Origin: Porphyromonadaceae bacterium UBA2751
GTDB lineage: Bacteria > Bacteroidota > Bacteroidia > Bacteroidales > Muribaculaceae
Reading direction: 5' to 3'
NCBI GenBank assembly: GCA_002353285.1
Contig: DEJJ01000002.1
Location: forward strand, 88,766-102,166
DNA length: 13,401 nt
Shown: positions 5,497 to 12,996 of the stretch, piece by piece
Numbering within the stretch: position 1 is the first letter of the stretch
Layout of the letters: the number at the start of each line of letters is the position of its first letter
Made by a program: the position numbers and the translations under genes
The notes under the pieces: generated by a model
Databases searched by the model: none
What the model was told of the DNA's origin: nothing
What the model saw: only the letters and a program-made list of their open reading frames with translations

Positions 5497-6852
5497 ATGA
5501 GTAATAAGAAAGCAGCCTTAGAGCTGGGCACAAAACCCGTCAGCTCCCTGTTGATGCAGTATGCGCTGCCAGCGATAGTAGCAATGGTTGCCACATCGCT
5601 CTACAACATGGTGGACAGCATCTTCATCGGTCAGGGTGTGGGTCCGTTGGCAATCTCAGGCTTAGCTATCACCTTTCCCTTTATGAACCTCAGTGCCGCC
5701 TTTGGCGCTGCCATCGGCGTGGGTGCCTCGACGCTTCTCAGCGTTAAGCTGGGGCAGCGTGACTATGCCATAGCAAACAAGATACTGGGAAACAACGTGA
5801 TGCTTAACATCGTTGTGGGCATAGCACTTGGTGTCATTGGATTACTGTTCCTTGACCCCATACTGCTTTTCTTTGGTGCCAGTGAAGCTACGCTGCCATA
5901 CGCTCGCGACTACATGCAGGTTATCCTTGTGGGTAATGCCATCACCCACCTCACGCTGGGTCTCAATGCCGTGCTGCGCTCGGCAGGCAAACCGAAGGTG
6001 GCAATGTATATCACCATCTTCACGGTGGTGATAAACGCAATACTGGATCCGATATTCATCTACACACTGCAACTTGGCATCAAAGGCGCCGCATACGCCA
6101 CGATACTGGCACAGCTGCTTGCTGTGGCTTGGCAGTGGGTTATCTTCAGCGACAAGAAGGAGTTACTGCACTTTGAGTATGACAAGTTCCATCTGGAACG
6201 TAAAATTGTCAGCAACATCGTGAGCATCGGCATCTCTCCCTTTGCCATGAATGCTTGTGCATGTCTGGTAGTGATATTTGTGAACAACAACCTGCAGACC
6301 TATGGCGGCGACATGGCAGTAGGTGCGTACGGAATAGCCAACCGCGTGGCATTTGTCTTTGTGATGATAACGATGGGCGTATGCCAGGGTATGCAGCCTA
6401 TAGCAGGGTACAACTATGGCGCACAGAACTACAACAGAATGTTGGAGGCGCTGAAGCTGGCTGTAATCGCCGGCACGTCTGTTTGCGCCGTGGGCTTCGT
6501 CATTGCAATGGCTTTCCCAAGGGCATGCGCAAGGATGTTTACTACAGACGAGACGCTGATAGCCCACTCCGTTGTAGCTATGCGATACATCATGGCGATG
6601 TTCCTTATAATAGGAGCACAGATGGTGATAACAAACTTCTTTCAATCCATAGGCAAGGTGAAGATAAGCATCTTCCTCAGCCTCTCGCGACAGCTGATAT
6701 TCCTGGTGCCACTGATAGCTCTGCTACCCAAGAGCATGGGGCTGAACGGAGTGTGGTTGGCCATGCCTCTCTCTGATGCCATAGCGGCTGCGATGGCATA
6801 TTTCATGATATGGATGTATATTAAACGATTCAAAAAACTGCAGGCGGAATGA
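5497..6852 (+). CDS. MATE-family efflux transporter
   Basis: This 451-residue inner-membrane exporter has the roughly twelve hydrophobic segments usual for MATE transporters, which expel cationic drugs or metabolites in exchange for Na+ or H+. The N-terminal MepA-like signature is clear: LGTKPVSSLLMQYALPAIVA from residue 10, then LYNMVDSIFIGQGVGPLAI (35-53) with D40 in the first membrane helix. The second half repeats the fold (NRVAFVFVMITMGVCQGMQP, YNYGAQNY). The ATG at 5497 is chosen because the promoter covers the upstream part of the open frame. Its last bases overlap the next gene by 4 (ATGA), so the two are translationally coupled. The substrate cannot be inferred. Confidence 0.92.
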   Translation: MSNKKAALELGTKPVSSLLMQYALPAIVAMVATSLYNMVDSIFIGQGVGPLAISGLAITFPFMNLSAAFGAAIGVGASTLLSVKLGQRDYAIANKILGNNVMLNIVVGIALGVIGLLFLDPILLFFGASEATLPYARDYMQVILVGNAITHLTLGLNAVLRSAGKPKVAMYITIFTVVINAILDPIFIYTLQLGIKGAAYATILAQLLAVAWQWVIFSDKKELLHFEYDKFHLERKIVSNIVSIGISPFAMNACACLVVIFVNNNLQTYGGDMAVGAYGIANRVAFVFVMITMGVCQGMQPIAGYNYGAQNYNRMLEALKLAVIAGTSVCAVGFVIAMAFPRACARMFTTDETLIAHSVVAMRYIMAMFLIIGAQMVITNFFQSIGKVKISIFLSLSRQLIFLVPLIALLPKSMGLNGVWLAMPLSDAIAAAMAYFMIWMYIKRFKKLQAE

Positions 6853-7472
6853 ATAATTTGATAATTTGCATAGGCCGACAGTTAGGTAGCGGCGGATGTG
6901 AGATAGCTCGGATGCTGGCAGAGGAGTTCAACTGCAAATTCTATGACAGCGAGTTGATAAACATGGCCGCAGAACGTAGCGGCTTCAGCCCCTCCATATT
7001 CAAGTCTCAGGACGAGAGCCACGGAATACTGAAGTCTATCCTTGACGGATTCTCAGGGAGACTGGGCAGGATGTCAGAGAACTTCTACGACAACAGCATA
7101 TCACAGGAATCTCTGTTCCAGATACAGAGTGAGGCAATCTTCAAGGCGGCCAAAGAGGAGGACTGCGTATTCGTGGGGCGCTGCGCCGACTACATACTGA
7201 GGAAGCATGAAATGCTGTTCTCTGTCTTCATTACCGCCAATGACACGGAGCGAAGGAAGGTGGTGGCAAACCGAATGGGATGCGACGAAGATGTGGCCGC
7301 CAAGTATATAGCCAAGAAAGAGCGCCAACGCGCCGACTACTATAACTACTACACCTCAAAGAAATGGGGCGCTGCGGAGAGCTACGACATGTGTATCAAT
7401 TCCTCTCTGCTTGGACGGGAGCATACAGCAAAGCTGATAGCCAAAGTCATCAGGGAGAGATTCCAATTATAG
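6849..7472 (+). CDS. Cytidylate kinase-like family protein
   Basis: This 207-residue P-loop protein of the cytidylate kinase-like family is distinct from the housekeeping Cmk. The nucleotide-binding loop is GRQLGSGG at residues 9-16, where family members commonly have GRxxGSGG rather than the classical GxxGxGK[ST]. Then come LAEEFNCKFYDSELI, the central CVFVGRCADYIL, and a lid-like region rich in Arg and Lys (KKERQRADYYNYYTSKKWG) that probably closes over the phosphate donor. By family it should phosphorylate a nucleotide or related small molecule; the substrate is not known. It overlaps the MATE gene and precedes purT by 43 bases. Confidence 0.87.
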   Translation: MNNLIICIGRQLGSGGCEIARMLAEEFNCKFYDSELINMAAERSGFSPSIFKSQDESHGILKSILDGFSGRLGRMSENFYDNSISQESLFQIQSEAIFKAAKEEDCVFVGRCADYILRKHEMLFSVFITANDTERRKVVANRMGCDEDVAAKYIAKKERQRADYYNYYTSKKWGAAESYDMCINSSLLGREHTAKLIAKVIRERFQL

Positions 7473-7515
7473 ATTATAAGATTTCATTTCACAAATATCA
7501 TTTCTCAAATTTCAG

Positions 7516-8700
7516 ATGAAGAAAATTCTCCTTCTCGGCTCAGGTGAACTGGGCAAAGAGTTCGTTATTGCCGCCAAGCGTGCCGGCCAGTATGTCATTG
7601 CCTGCGACCGTTATGCAGGAGCACCAGCCATGCAGGTTGCAGATGAGTGTGAGGTATTCTCTATGCTCGATGGCGATGCCCTTGCAGCCGTTGTCAACAA
7701 GCATCAGCCAGACATCATCGTGCCAGAGGTGGAAGCTATCCGCACTGAGCGCCTGTTTGACTTTGAAAAGCAGGGCATACAGGTAGTGCCGTCAGCCCGT
7801 GCCGTCAACTACACGATGAACCGTCAGGCCATCCGCGACCTTGCAGCCAAGGAACTGGGACTGCGTACTGCCAAGTATTTCTATGCCAAGACATACGAGG
7901 AGCTTGTAGAAGCCAGCAAGGAGATTGGCTTCCCATGCGTCATCAAGCCTCTCATGTCCTCTTCCGGTCACGGCCAGAGCACGGTAAAGAGTGCTGACGA
8001 GCTGCGTAAAGCCTTTGACGATGCAATGGCAGGAGCCAGAGGCGACGTAAAGGAGTTAATCATAGAGGAGTTCATACACTTCACATCAGAGTTCACCCTG
8101 CTCACCGTTACACAGAAGAACGGCCCCACACTGTTCTGCCCACCAATAGGACACGTGCAGAAAGGCGGCGACTACCGTGAGTCTTGGATGCCTTATGAGA
8201 TACCTGAGAAGGACCTGAAGGCAGCACAAGAGATGGCTGAAAAGGTTACGGCATCACTCACCGGATATGGCATCTGGGGTGTGGAATTCTTCCTTACAGA
8301 CACAGGTGTGGTATTCTCCGAGCTTTCTCCACGTCCACACGATACCGGCATGGTGACACTCGGACATACAACCAACCTCTCAGAGTTTGAGCTCCACTTC
8401 CGTGCCGTCATGGGTCTTCCTATCCACGACATACGCTTTGAGCACGCTGGATGCTCTGCCGTAATCCTTAGCGACAAGGATTATGAGAAGGGCGACATTA
8501 TTCCTTACAACATGGTGGATGCTCTGAAGGAGGAATGTACCCGCATCCGCATCTTCGGCAAGCCCGACGCTCACTTCGGACGCCGCATGGGTGTAGTGCT
8601 GTGTTATGGCGATACCGACGCAGACATCAACAGCCTGCGCGACAAGGCAAAGCGTCTGGCCAAGACCATACTGGGTACTGACCCATATATGGAGAAGTAA
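7516..8700 (+). CDS. purT: Formate-dependent phosphoribosylglycinamide formyltransferase
   Basis: PurT formylates glycinamide ribonucleotide with formate and ATP in the third step of purine synthesis, bypassing the folate-dependent PurN. The 394-residue length agrees with E. coli PurT (392). The N-terminal domain opens with LLGSGELGKE and includes DRYAGAPAMQVAD and VPEVEAIRTERL. The ATP-grasp domain follows with KPLMSSSGHGQS (144-155), GDYRESWMP, GVEFF and SELSPRPHDTGMVTL, and the C-terminus has IRIFGKPDAHFGRRMGV. E. coli has Lys where the SSSGHGQ loop has His; this may be a lineage variant. The stop codon shares one base with the trmO start. There is no promoter of its own in the 43-base gap upstream. 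Confidence 0.96.
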   Translation: MKKILLLGSGELGKEFVIAAKRAGQYVIACDRYAGAPAMQVADECEVFSMLDGDALAAVVNKHQPDIIVPEVEAIRTERLFDFEKQGIQVVPSARAVNYTMNRQAIRDLAAKELGLRTAKYFYAKTYEELVEASKEIGFPCVIKPLMSSSGHGQSTVKSADELRKAFDDAMAGARGDVKELIIEEFIHFTSEFTLLTVTQKNGPTLFCPPIGHVQKGGDYRESWMPYEIPEKDLKAAQEMAEKVTASLTGYGIWGVEFFLTDTGVVFSELSPRPHDTGMVTLGHTTNLSEFELHFRAVMGLPIHDIRFEHAGCSAVILSDKDYEKGDIIPYNMVDALKEECTRIRIFGKPDAHFGRRMGVVLCYGDTDADINSLRDKAKRLAKTILGTDPYMEK

Positions 8701-9398
8701 TGGAGCTATCGCAGCATAGCAACATGACCACCGTCGTACAGATAGCAACGTTTCATTCTCCGTTCAAGGAGAAATTTGGCATACCACGCCAGGCAGGCAT
8801 AGTCAGTGACCTGCCTGGCTATATTTCTTTTGAAAAGCCGTACAACTCTCCTGATGCGATACGCGGCCTTGAGGACTTTGACTATATCTGGATAATCTGG
8901 CAGCCAGCCTCACACAATCGCGATACCCTCACCGTCCGCCCTCCGCGCCTGGGAGGAAACAAGCGTATGGGGGTCTTTGCAACACGTAGCCCGTTCAGGC
9001 CCAACCCTCTGTGTATGTCGTGCGTCAGGATAGACCACATAGATGCTGAAACGAATACTATCCACGTGCAGGGAGCAGACATCCTTGACGGCACGCCTAT
9101 CCTGGATATAAAGCCCTATATCCCCTATAGCGATGCACACCCGGAGGCTCGCGGCGGCTTTACGGACCATACACAATGGAGCCTGCTGCAGGTAAACATA
9201 CCCAAGGAGATGGAGCTGCATTTGATGGACTGCAACATACCAACCGACACAATAAGACAACTGATAGCACAAGACCCCAGGCCCCACTTTCACCATGATG
9301 CGCAACGTGTCTATGGCATGACGTATGAGGGATGGAACGTGAAATTCACCGTTGATGGCACTACAGCATACATCATCGGCATTGAAAAGAGGAAATAA
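8700..9398 (+). CDS. trmO: tRNA t6A37 methyltransferase TrmO
   Basis: TrmO (also YaeB/TsaA) uses S-adenosylmethionine to methylate N6-threonylcarbamoyladenosine at position 37 of ANN-decoding tRNAs, notably tRNA-Thr. The 232-residue protein follows E. coli TrmO: SPFKEKFGIPRQAG (20-33), the S-adenosylmethionine site PPRLGGNKRMGVFATR (81-96) followed by FRPNP, then DGTPILDIKPYIPY, and near the C-terminus DPRPHFHHDAQRVYGM. The ATG at 8700 overlaps the purT stop (TAATG); an ATG eight codons later is another possible start and fits the E. coli protein length less tightly. Cotranscription with purT is clear, although no functional link is obvious. Confidence 0.95.
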   Translation: MELSQHSNMTTVVQIATFHSPFKEKFGIPRQAGIVSDLPGYISFEKPYNSPDAIRGLEDFDYIWIIWQPASHNRDTLTVRPPRLGGNKRMGVFATRSPFRPNPLCMSCVRIDHIDAETNTIHVQGADILDGTPILDIKPYIPYSDAHPEARGGFTDHTQWSLLQVNIPKEMELHLMDCNIPTDTIRQLIAQDPRPHFHHDAQRVYGMTYEGWNVKFTVDGTTAYIIGIEKRK

Positions 9399-9399
9399 A

Positions 9400-9431
9400 T
9401 TTGCATAATTCGCAGAAATGTATTACCTTTG
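9400..9431 (+). promoter_or_regulatory. Promoter of the tRNA-Ser gene
   Basis: TTTG at 9400-9403 and TAccTTTG at 9424-9431 are 20 bases apart. The predicted start lies about 12 bases before the mature tRNA. Confidence 0.75.
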
Positions 9432-9448
9432 CACCCGCAATTAAGCAA

Positions 9449-9536
9449 GGAGAGGTGCTCGAGTGGCTGAAGAGGCACGCCTGGAAAGCGTGTAACCGTC
9501 AAAAGCGGTTCGCAGGTTCGAATCCTGTTCTCTCCG
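9449..9536 (+). tRNA. tRNA-Ser (anticodon GGA)
   Basis: The 88-base gene folds as a class II tRNA. The acceptor stem pairs GGAGAGG with TCTCTCC. The anticodon stem CACGC/GCGTG closes the loop CTGGAAA, giving anticodon GGA for the serine codons UCC and UCU. A long variable arm (ACCG-loop-CGGT) is present as expected for serine. The T arm is GCAGG-TTCGAAT-CCTGT and G is the discriminator base. CCA is not encoded and must be added enzymatically. Confidence 0.97.
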
Positions 9537-9601
9537 CAAAGCATGGGAATGGATTCAAAGCTTTTTAGGAAAAAGCGCAGTCCTGTTCTCTCTGCAAAGC
9601 A
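9523..9601. repeat. Direct repeat of the tRNA-Ser 3' end
   Basis: The 21 bases 9523-9543, covering the end of the tRNA T arm, the acceptor strand and 7 flanking bases, recur at 9581-9601 with one change. The copies start 58 bases apart. The second copy has no tRNA body. Such 3'-end echoes are typical of attachment-site remnants or partial tRNA duplication. Confidence 0.8.
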
Positions 9602-9608
9602 AAGCAAC

Positions 9609-9641
9609 AAAGTCCGTTGAATCTCAGCGGACTTTATTTAT
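9609..9641 (+). terminator. Terminator after the tRNA-Ser gene
   Basis: AAAGTCCGTTGA (9609-9620) and TCAGCGGACTTT (9624-9635) pair over 12 positions with one G-T pair around a three-base loop. A T-rich tract (atttattt) follows. It ends transcription before the SMR gene. Confidence 0.85.
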
Positions 9642-9701
9642 TTAGTTTAATCTTACCACATTTTACTGTCATCGTATATAGAAATGGCAATATAGGATGC
9701 T

Positions 9702-10022
9702 ATGAATTGGATTGTTCTGATAGTCGCAGGTCTCTGTGAGGTCGGTTTCACATATTGTTTGGGCAGGGCACGAGGTGCCTCCGGCGATTGGTGGAGTTGG
9801 ATTACCGCCTTTGGCGTACTGTATGTTCTTAGCGCCATTCTGCTGGCAAAGGCTACGGAGACCCTGCCGTTGGGCACAGCCTACTGCGTTTGGACAGGCA
9901 TCGGAGCTGTAGGTGCCGTGCTCGTGGGCATCTTTATCTTCCGTGAGCCAGCTACCTTCTGGAGGATATTCTTTCTTACGACACTTATTGCTTCTATCAT
10001 AGGACTAAAGGCATTATCATGA
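9702..10022 (+). CDS. Small multidrug resistance family exporter (SugE/Gdx-like)
   Basis: This 106-residue inner-membrane protein has the four hydrophobic helices of the SMR family, which work as antiparallel dimers. The essential glutamate is in helix 1 (LCEVGF, residue 13). The third helix reads GTAYCVWTGIGAVGAV, and the WTGIGAVG pattern is more like SugE/Gdx guanidinium exporters than EmrE-type drug exporters. The substrate assignment is therefore tentative. No guanidine riboswitch and no clear promoter is visible in the 60 bases upstream. The stop overlaps the next gene start by 4 bases. Confidence 0.88.
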   Translation: MNWIVLIVAGLCEVGFTYCLGRARGASGDWWSWITAFGVLYVLSAILLAKATETLPLGTAYCVWTGIGAVGAVLVGIFIFREPATFWRIFFLTTLIASIIGLKALS

Positions 10023-11407
10023 ATATAAAGGATAACGAAAAGGAATTGTTCCCATTGGTGGATGAAGAGGGCACGGTAACAGGCTGTGCCACGCGTGGCG
10101 AGTGTCATGGCGGTTCAAGGCTGCTGCACCCTGTGGTACATCTTCATGTTTTCAATTCAAAGGGAGAGCTATACCTTCAACAGCGCCCCGAATGGAAAGA
10201 CATCCAGCCCGGCAAGTGGGACACTGCCGTAGGTGGGCATGTTGACTATGGCGAGCAATGGAATGCAGCATTGGTTCGCGAGGCAAGCGAGGAACTGGGC
10301 ATTACCGACTACACACCAGAGCATTTGGGCAAATATGTGTTTGACAGCAAACGTGAGCGCGAGTTGGTTTATGTGAACCGCACAACGTATGACGGAGCTA
10401 TCAATCCTTCAAAGAGAGAGCTTTCCGGAGGGCGTTTCTGGTCAATGGAGGAGATACACGATGCTATAGGCAAGGGAATACTGACTCCAAACTTTGAGAG
10501 CGAGTTCCAGCGTTTCTTCGGTCATTGTCAAGATACAAACCCTGCTTCAAACATTAATTGTCAAGGTGCGAACTCCGCTTCACACATCAATTGCCGAAGT
10601 GCGAAGGAGAACAGCGAAGCCAAATATGCTATGTTCTTTGATATTGACGGCACGCTTGTCAGTTTTAAGACCCATAAGATACCAGCCTCAACCATCGCAG
10701 CTCTTACCGAGGCGAAGGAGAATGGACATAAAGTGTTCATAGCTACGGGCCGCCCACCACTTATCATCACGAATCTTGGAGACATAGAGCACCTCATAGA
10801 CGGTTATATCACCACTAACGGTGCTCTCTGCTATGTGGGAGACGAAATAGTCTGCTGCAAGAGCATTCCCCATGAGTCTGCACGAGCATTGGTAGATGAT
10901 GCGATTGCCAAGCAATACAGCCTGATTGTTGTGGGAGAGAAAGATGTGGCCGTGCTTGATCCCGATGGTGAGGTAGATAGGATATTCCGTCAGGAGATTG
11001 CCGTGGATAACCTTGACTGCGAAAAGCCTCTTGAGGTTGTGATGCAGCAGCGCATCATGCAGCTCACCCCCTTCTTCCCCGAAAGCTATGAGCGTGAGAT
11101 GATGGCACGTATTCCCGAGTGCACTTCAGGCAGATGGCATCCCGCCTTTACCGACATTACCGCCAAGGGAGCGGACAAGGGGGCCGGCATTATGGCGTTA
11201 GCAGCCCACCTGGGCTTTGATCCCCAATACACGATAGCATTCGGCGATGGCGGCAACGACACGTCTATGATAAAAGCTGCCGGCATCGGAGTGGCTATGG
11301 GCAACGCCCTTGACTCTCTGAAGGCAGAGGCAGACTATATCACCACCTCCGTAGATGAGGATGGAGTAATGAATGCCCTACGCCATTTCGGCATAATCTC
11401 CGCATGA
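10019..11407 (+). CDS. NUDIX hydrolase fused to a Cof-type HAD phosphatase
   Basis: This 462-residue fusion combines two housecleaning enzymes. Residues 1-165 are a NUDIX domain of the YfcD or isopentenyl-diphosphate isomerase-like kind; the Nudix box is complete with G73, E79, R87-E88, E91-E92 and G94. Residues 170-201 are a low-complexity linker built of 11-residue repeats (CQDTNPASNIN, CQGANSASHIN). Residues 203-462 are a Cof/HAD-IIB phosphatase: DIDGT (208-212, nucleophile D208), ATGR (242-245), K387 in KGADKG, and GDGGND (409-414). The pair could hydrolyse a nucleoside-diphosphate compound and then dephosphorylate the product, but no substrate is known. The gene overlaps the SMR gene by 4 bases (ATGA) and ends 20 bases before a strong terminator. 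Confidence 0.88.
   Translation: MNIKDNEKELFPLVDEEGTVTGCATRGECHGGSRLLHPVVHLHVFNSKGELYLQQRPEWKDIQPGKWDTAVGGHVDYGEQWNAALVREASEELGITDYTPEHLGKYVFDSKRERELVYVNRTTYDGAINPSKRELSGGRFWSMEEIHDAIGKGILTPNFESEFQRFFGHCQDTNPASNINCQGANSASHINCRSAKENSEAKYAMFFDIDGTLVSFKTHKIPASTIAALTEAKENGHKVFIATGRPPLIITNLGDIEHLIDGYITTNGALCYVGDEIVCCKSIPHESARALVDDAIAKQYSLIVVGEKDVAVLDPDGEVDRIFRQEIAVDNLDCEKPLEVVMQQRIMQLTPFFPESYEREMMARIPECTSGRWHPAFTDITAKGADKGAGIMALAAHLGFDPQYTIAFGDGGNDTSMIKAAGIGVAMGNALDSLKAEADYITTSVDEDGVMNALRHFGIISA
10526..10606 (+). repeat. 33-bp in-frame tandem repeat in the NUDIX-HAD linker
   Basis: Two full units, 10526-10558 and 10559-10591, are about 79 percent identical, and a third begins at 10592 (about 15 bases still matching). 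The period is 33 bases, or 11 codons, so unit number can change without shifting the frame. The encoded stretch is polar and rich in Asn, Ser and Ala, consistent with a flexible spacer. Confidence 0.85.
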
Positions 11408-11426
11408 GGAATGACGGAGGAAAAAG

Positions 11427-11459
11427 AAGAAAGCCTGCGATGACCTCGCAGGCTTTCTT
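11427..11459. terminator. Bidirectional terminator between the NUDIX-HAD gene and pfkA
   Basis: AAGAAAGCCTGCGA (11427-11440) and TCGCAGGCTTTCTT (11446-11459) form a perfect 14-bp stem with a 5-base loop. A and T flanks allow it to end rightward transcription after the NUDIX-HAD gene and leftward transcription after pfkA, which stops at 11483. Confidence 0.88.
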
Positions 11460-11482
11460 GCATATATACGTATGGGGAGGGG

Positions 11483-12460
11483 TTAGATGCTCAGCTCATC
11501 GAGTACCGTTATCAGCTTCTTGTCAAATCGCTTGTCGGTGCGTATGCACTCAGAGAAAGGCACATAGACTATCTCGTTCATTCTATAACCAATCATGACG
11601 TTTCGCTGTCCCTGCTTTATTGCTTCTATAGCGCCTGCTCCCATGCAGCTTGCCAGTATGCGGTCTCTTGCTGACGGGCTTCCTCCTCTCTGCAGGTGTC
11701 CAAGGATAGATACGCGCACATCAAACCCTGGGAACTCCTTCTTCACACGTTCGGCATAGTACAGGGCTCCACACTTAGGGCTCTCAGACACTATGACGAT
11801 GCACGACTTCTTTGACTTACGTATGCCGCGCCCCATGAATACGGCCAGCTGGTCAACGTCTGTAGCCTCCTCTGGCACTATGGCAGCCTCGGCTCCACAT
11901 GCTATGGCGCAGTTCTGAGCCAAGAATCCAGCATCGCGCCCCATTACTTCAACAAAGAAGATGCGCTCATGTGAGTTCGCAGTATCGCGTATGCGGTCAA
12001 CGCATTCCATGATGGTATTCATCGTCGTGTCATATCCGATGGTCGCGTCTGTACCGTAGAGGTCATTGTCAATAGTTCCGGGAAGTCCTATGACAGGAAA
12101 ATCAAACTCCACTCCGAAGTTCCACGCTCCCGTCAGCGAGCCATTGCCGCCTATTACTATCAGGGCGTCTATGCCATGCTCCTGGCATGTTTCGTATGCT
12201 TTCTGTCTGCCCTCCGGAGTCATAAACTCCTTGCTTCGCGCGGTCTTCAGTATTGTGCCGCCTCTGGTGATGATGCCGCTGACATCCTCTGTTGTGAAGT
12301 CCTTGATTTCTCCTTTGATGAGTCCGTCGAAGCCTCGATAGATGCCTTTGATGTTAAAGAGATTGTAGATGCCAGATCTCGTCACGGCGCGTATGGCTGC
12401 GTTCATGCCGGGAGCATCTCCGCCCGACGTCAAGATACCGATTGTTTTAATTCTGCTCAT
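11483..12460 (-). CDS. pfkA: ATP-dependent 6-phosphofructokinase
   Basis: PfkA phosphorylates fructose 6-phosphate to fructose 1,6-bisphosphate, the committing step of glycolysis. The 325 residues follow the short bacterial form. The ATP site is TSGGDAPGMNAA (11-22) and ITRGGTIL (64-71). The catalytic loop GLPGTIDNDLYGTD (125-138) has D131 and D133, and VEVMGRDAG and GHLQRGGSP are intact. The allosteric-site arginines R24 and R28 are kept. The Mg-binding motif reads GGNGS (104-108), with Asn106 where E. coli has Asp103 (GGDGS). The Gly after it is that of ATP-using rather than pyrophosphate-using enzymes. It lies 53 bases after the GNAT gene with no recognisable promoter of its own. Confidence 0.95.
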   Translation of the reverse strand: MSRIKTIGILTSGGDAPGMNAAIRAVTRSGIYNLFNIKGIYRGFDGLIKGEIKDFTTEDVSGIITRGGTILKTARSKEFMTPEGRQKAYETCQEHGIDALIVIGGNGSLTGAWNFGVEFDFPVIGLPGTIDNDLYGTDATIGYDTTMNTIMECVDRIRDTANSHERIFFVEVMGRDAGFLAQNCAIACGAEAAIVPEEATDVDQLAVFMGRGIRKSKKSCIVIVSESPKCGALYYAERVKKEFPGFDVRVSILGHLQRGGSPSARDRILASCMGAGAIEAIKQGQRNVMIGYRMNEIVYVPFSECIRTDKRFDKKLITVLDELSI

Positions 12461-12513
12461 AGTAGTGTTATTATAAATTGAATTATGAATTTTGAATTCT
12501 TAATTATTAATTA

Positions 12514-12978
12514 TTAATTCAGAATCATTTCCATGCCCGTCTTCTGCACCTTCATGCCCATGCTCTTGTAGAACTGTAGTGCAGCATCGTTGCCCTCCCA
12601 TACATTGAGTGTCACGTTGTAACACCCTATCGAACGCGCGTAGTCACGGACGTATTCATAGAGCGCGCGTCCTATATGCCTGCCCCGTGCTGCCTCATCC
12701 ACGCAAATGTCGTCGATGTATAGTGTCTTGACATCCTGCAGGAGCCTGTGGTCCTTTGTTTCGTTTATCTGGCAGAAGGCATGTGCCATCACCTCTCCGT
12801 CCTCATAGACGAAGACGGGCTTACTTTCATCGTCCAAAAGGCCTGCCAGCTCGGCCTCGTCATACTTTGTCACGTTTCCCTTGAACAGGTCTGGCCGTAT
12901 GCCGTTGTGCACGCCACCCACCTGACGGAGCAGCTCCATCAGCCTTCCTATGTCTCTATGTTCAGCTTTTCTTATCAT
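12514..12978 (-). CDS. GNAT-family N-acetyltransferase
   Basis: This 154-residue acetyltransferase would transfer an acetyl group from acetyl-CoA to an amine whose identity cannot be told. The GNAT fold is complete: the N-terminal IRKAEHRDIGRLMELL, the strand LYIDDICVDEAARG leading into the acetyl-CoA loop RGRHIGRALYEYVRDYAR (about 98-115), then CYNVTLNVWEGNDAALQFYKSMGMK typical of motif B. The start at 12978 lies 18 bases after the stop of the transporter gene, so the two are likely cotranscribed. The N-terminal NGIRPDLFKGNVTKYDEAEL resembles single-domain GNATs of unknown role. Confidence 0.9.
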   Translation of the reverse strand: MIRKAEHRDIGRLMELLRQVGGVHNGIRPDLFKGNVTKYDEAELAGLLDDESKPVFVYEDGEVMAHAFCQINETKDHRLLQDVKTLYIDDICVDEAARGRHIGRALYEYVRDYARSIGCYNVTLNVWEGNDAALQFYKSMGMKVQKTGMEMILN

Positions 12979-12996
12979 ATTTCACTTATTCAACTT

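Noticed and set aside
9642..9701. Guanidine riboswitch before the SMR gene
   Set aside because: The 60-base gap shows no ACG(G/A)-tipped hairpin pair or other recognisable guanidine aptamer.
10526..10606. CRISPR-like array from the 33-bp repeats
   Set aside because: Units are directly adjacent without spacers, diverged, in frame within a gene, and no cas genes are present.
12461..12513. Separate promoter for pfkA
   Set aside because: The gap is AT-rich with repeated AATTCATAATT-like words, but no TAnnTTTG is present on the minus strand.
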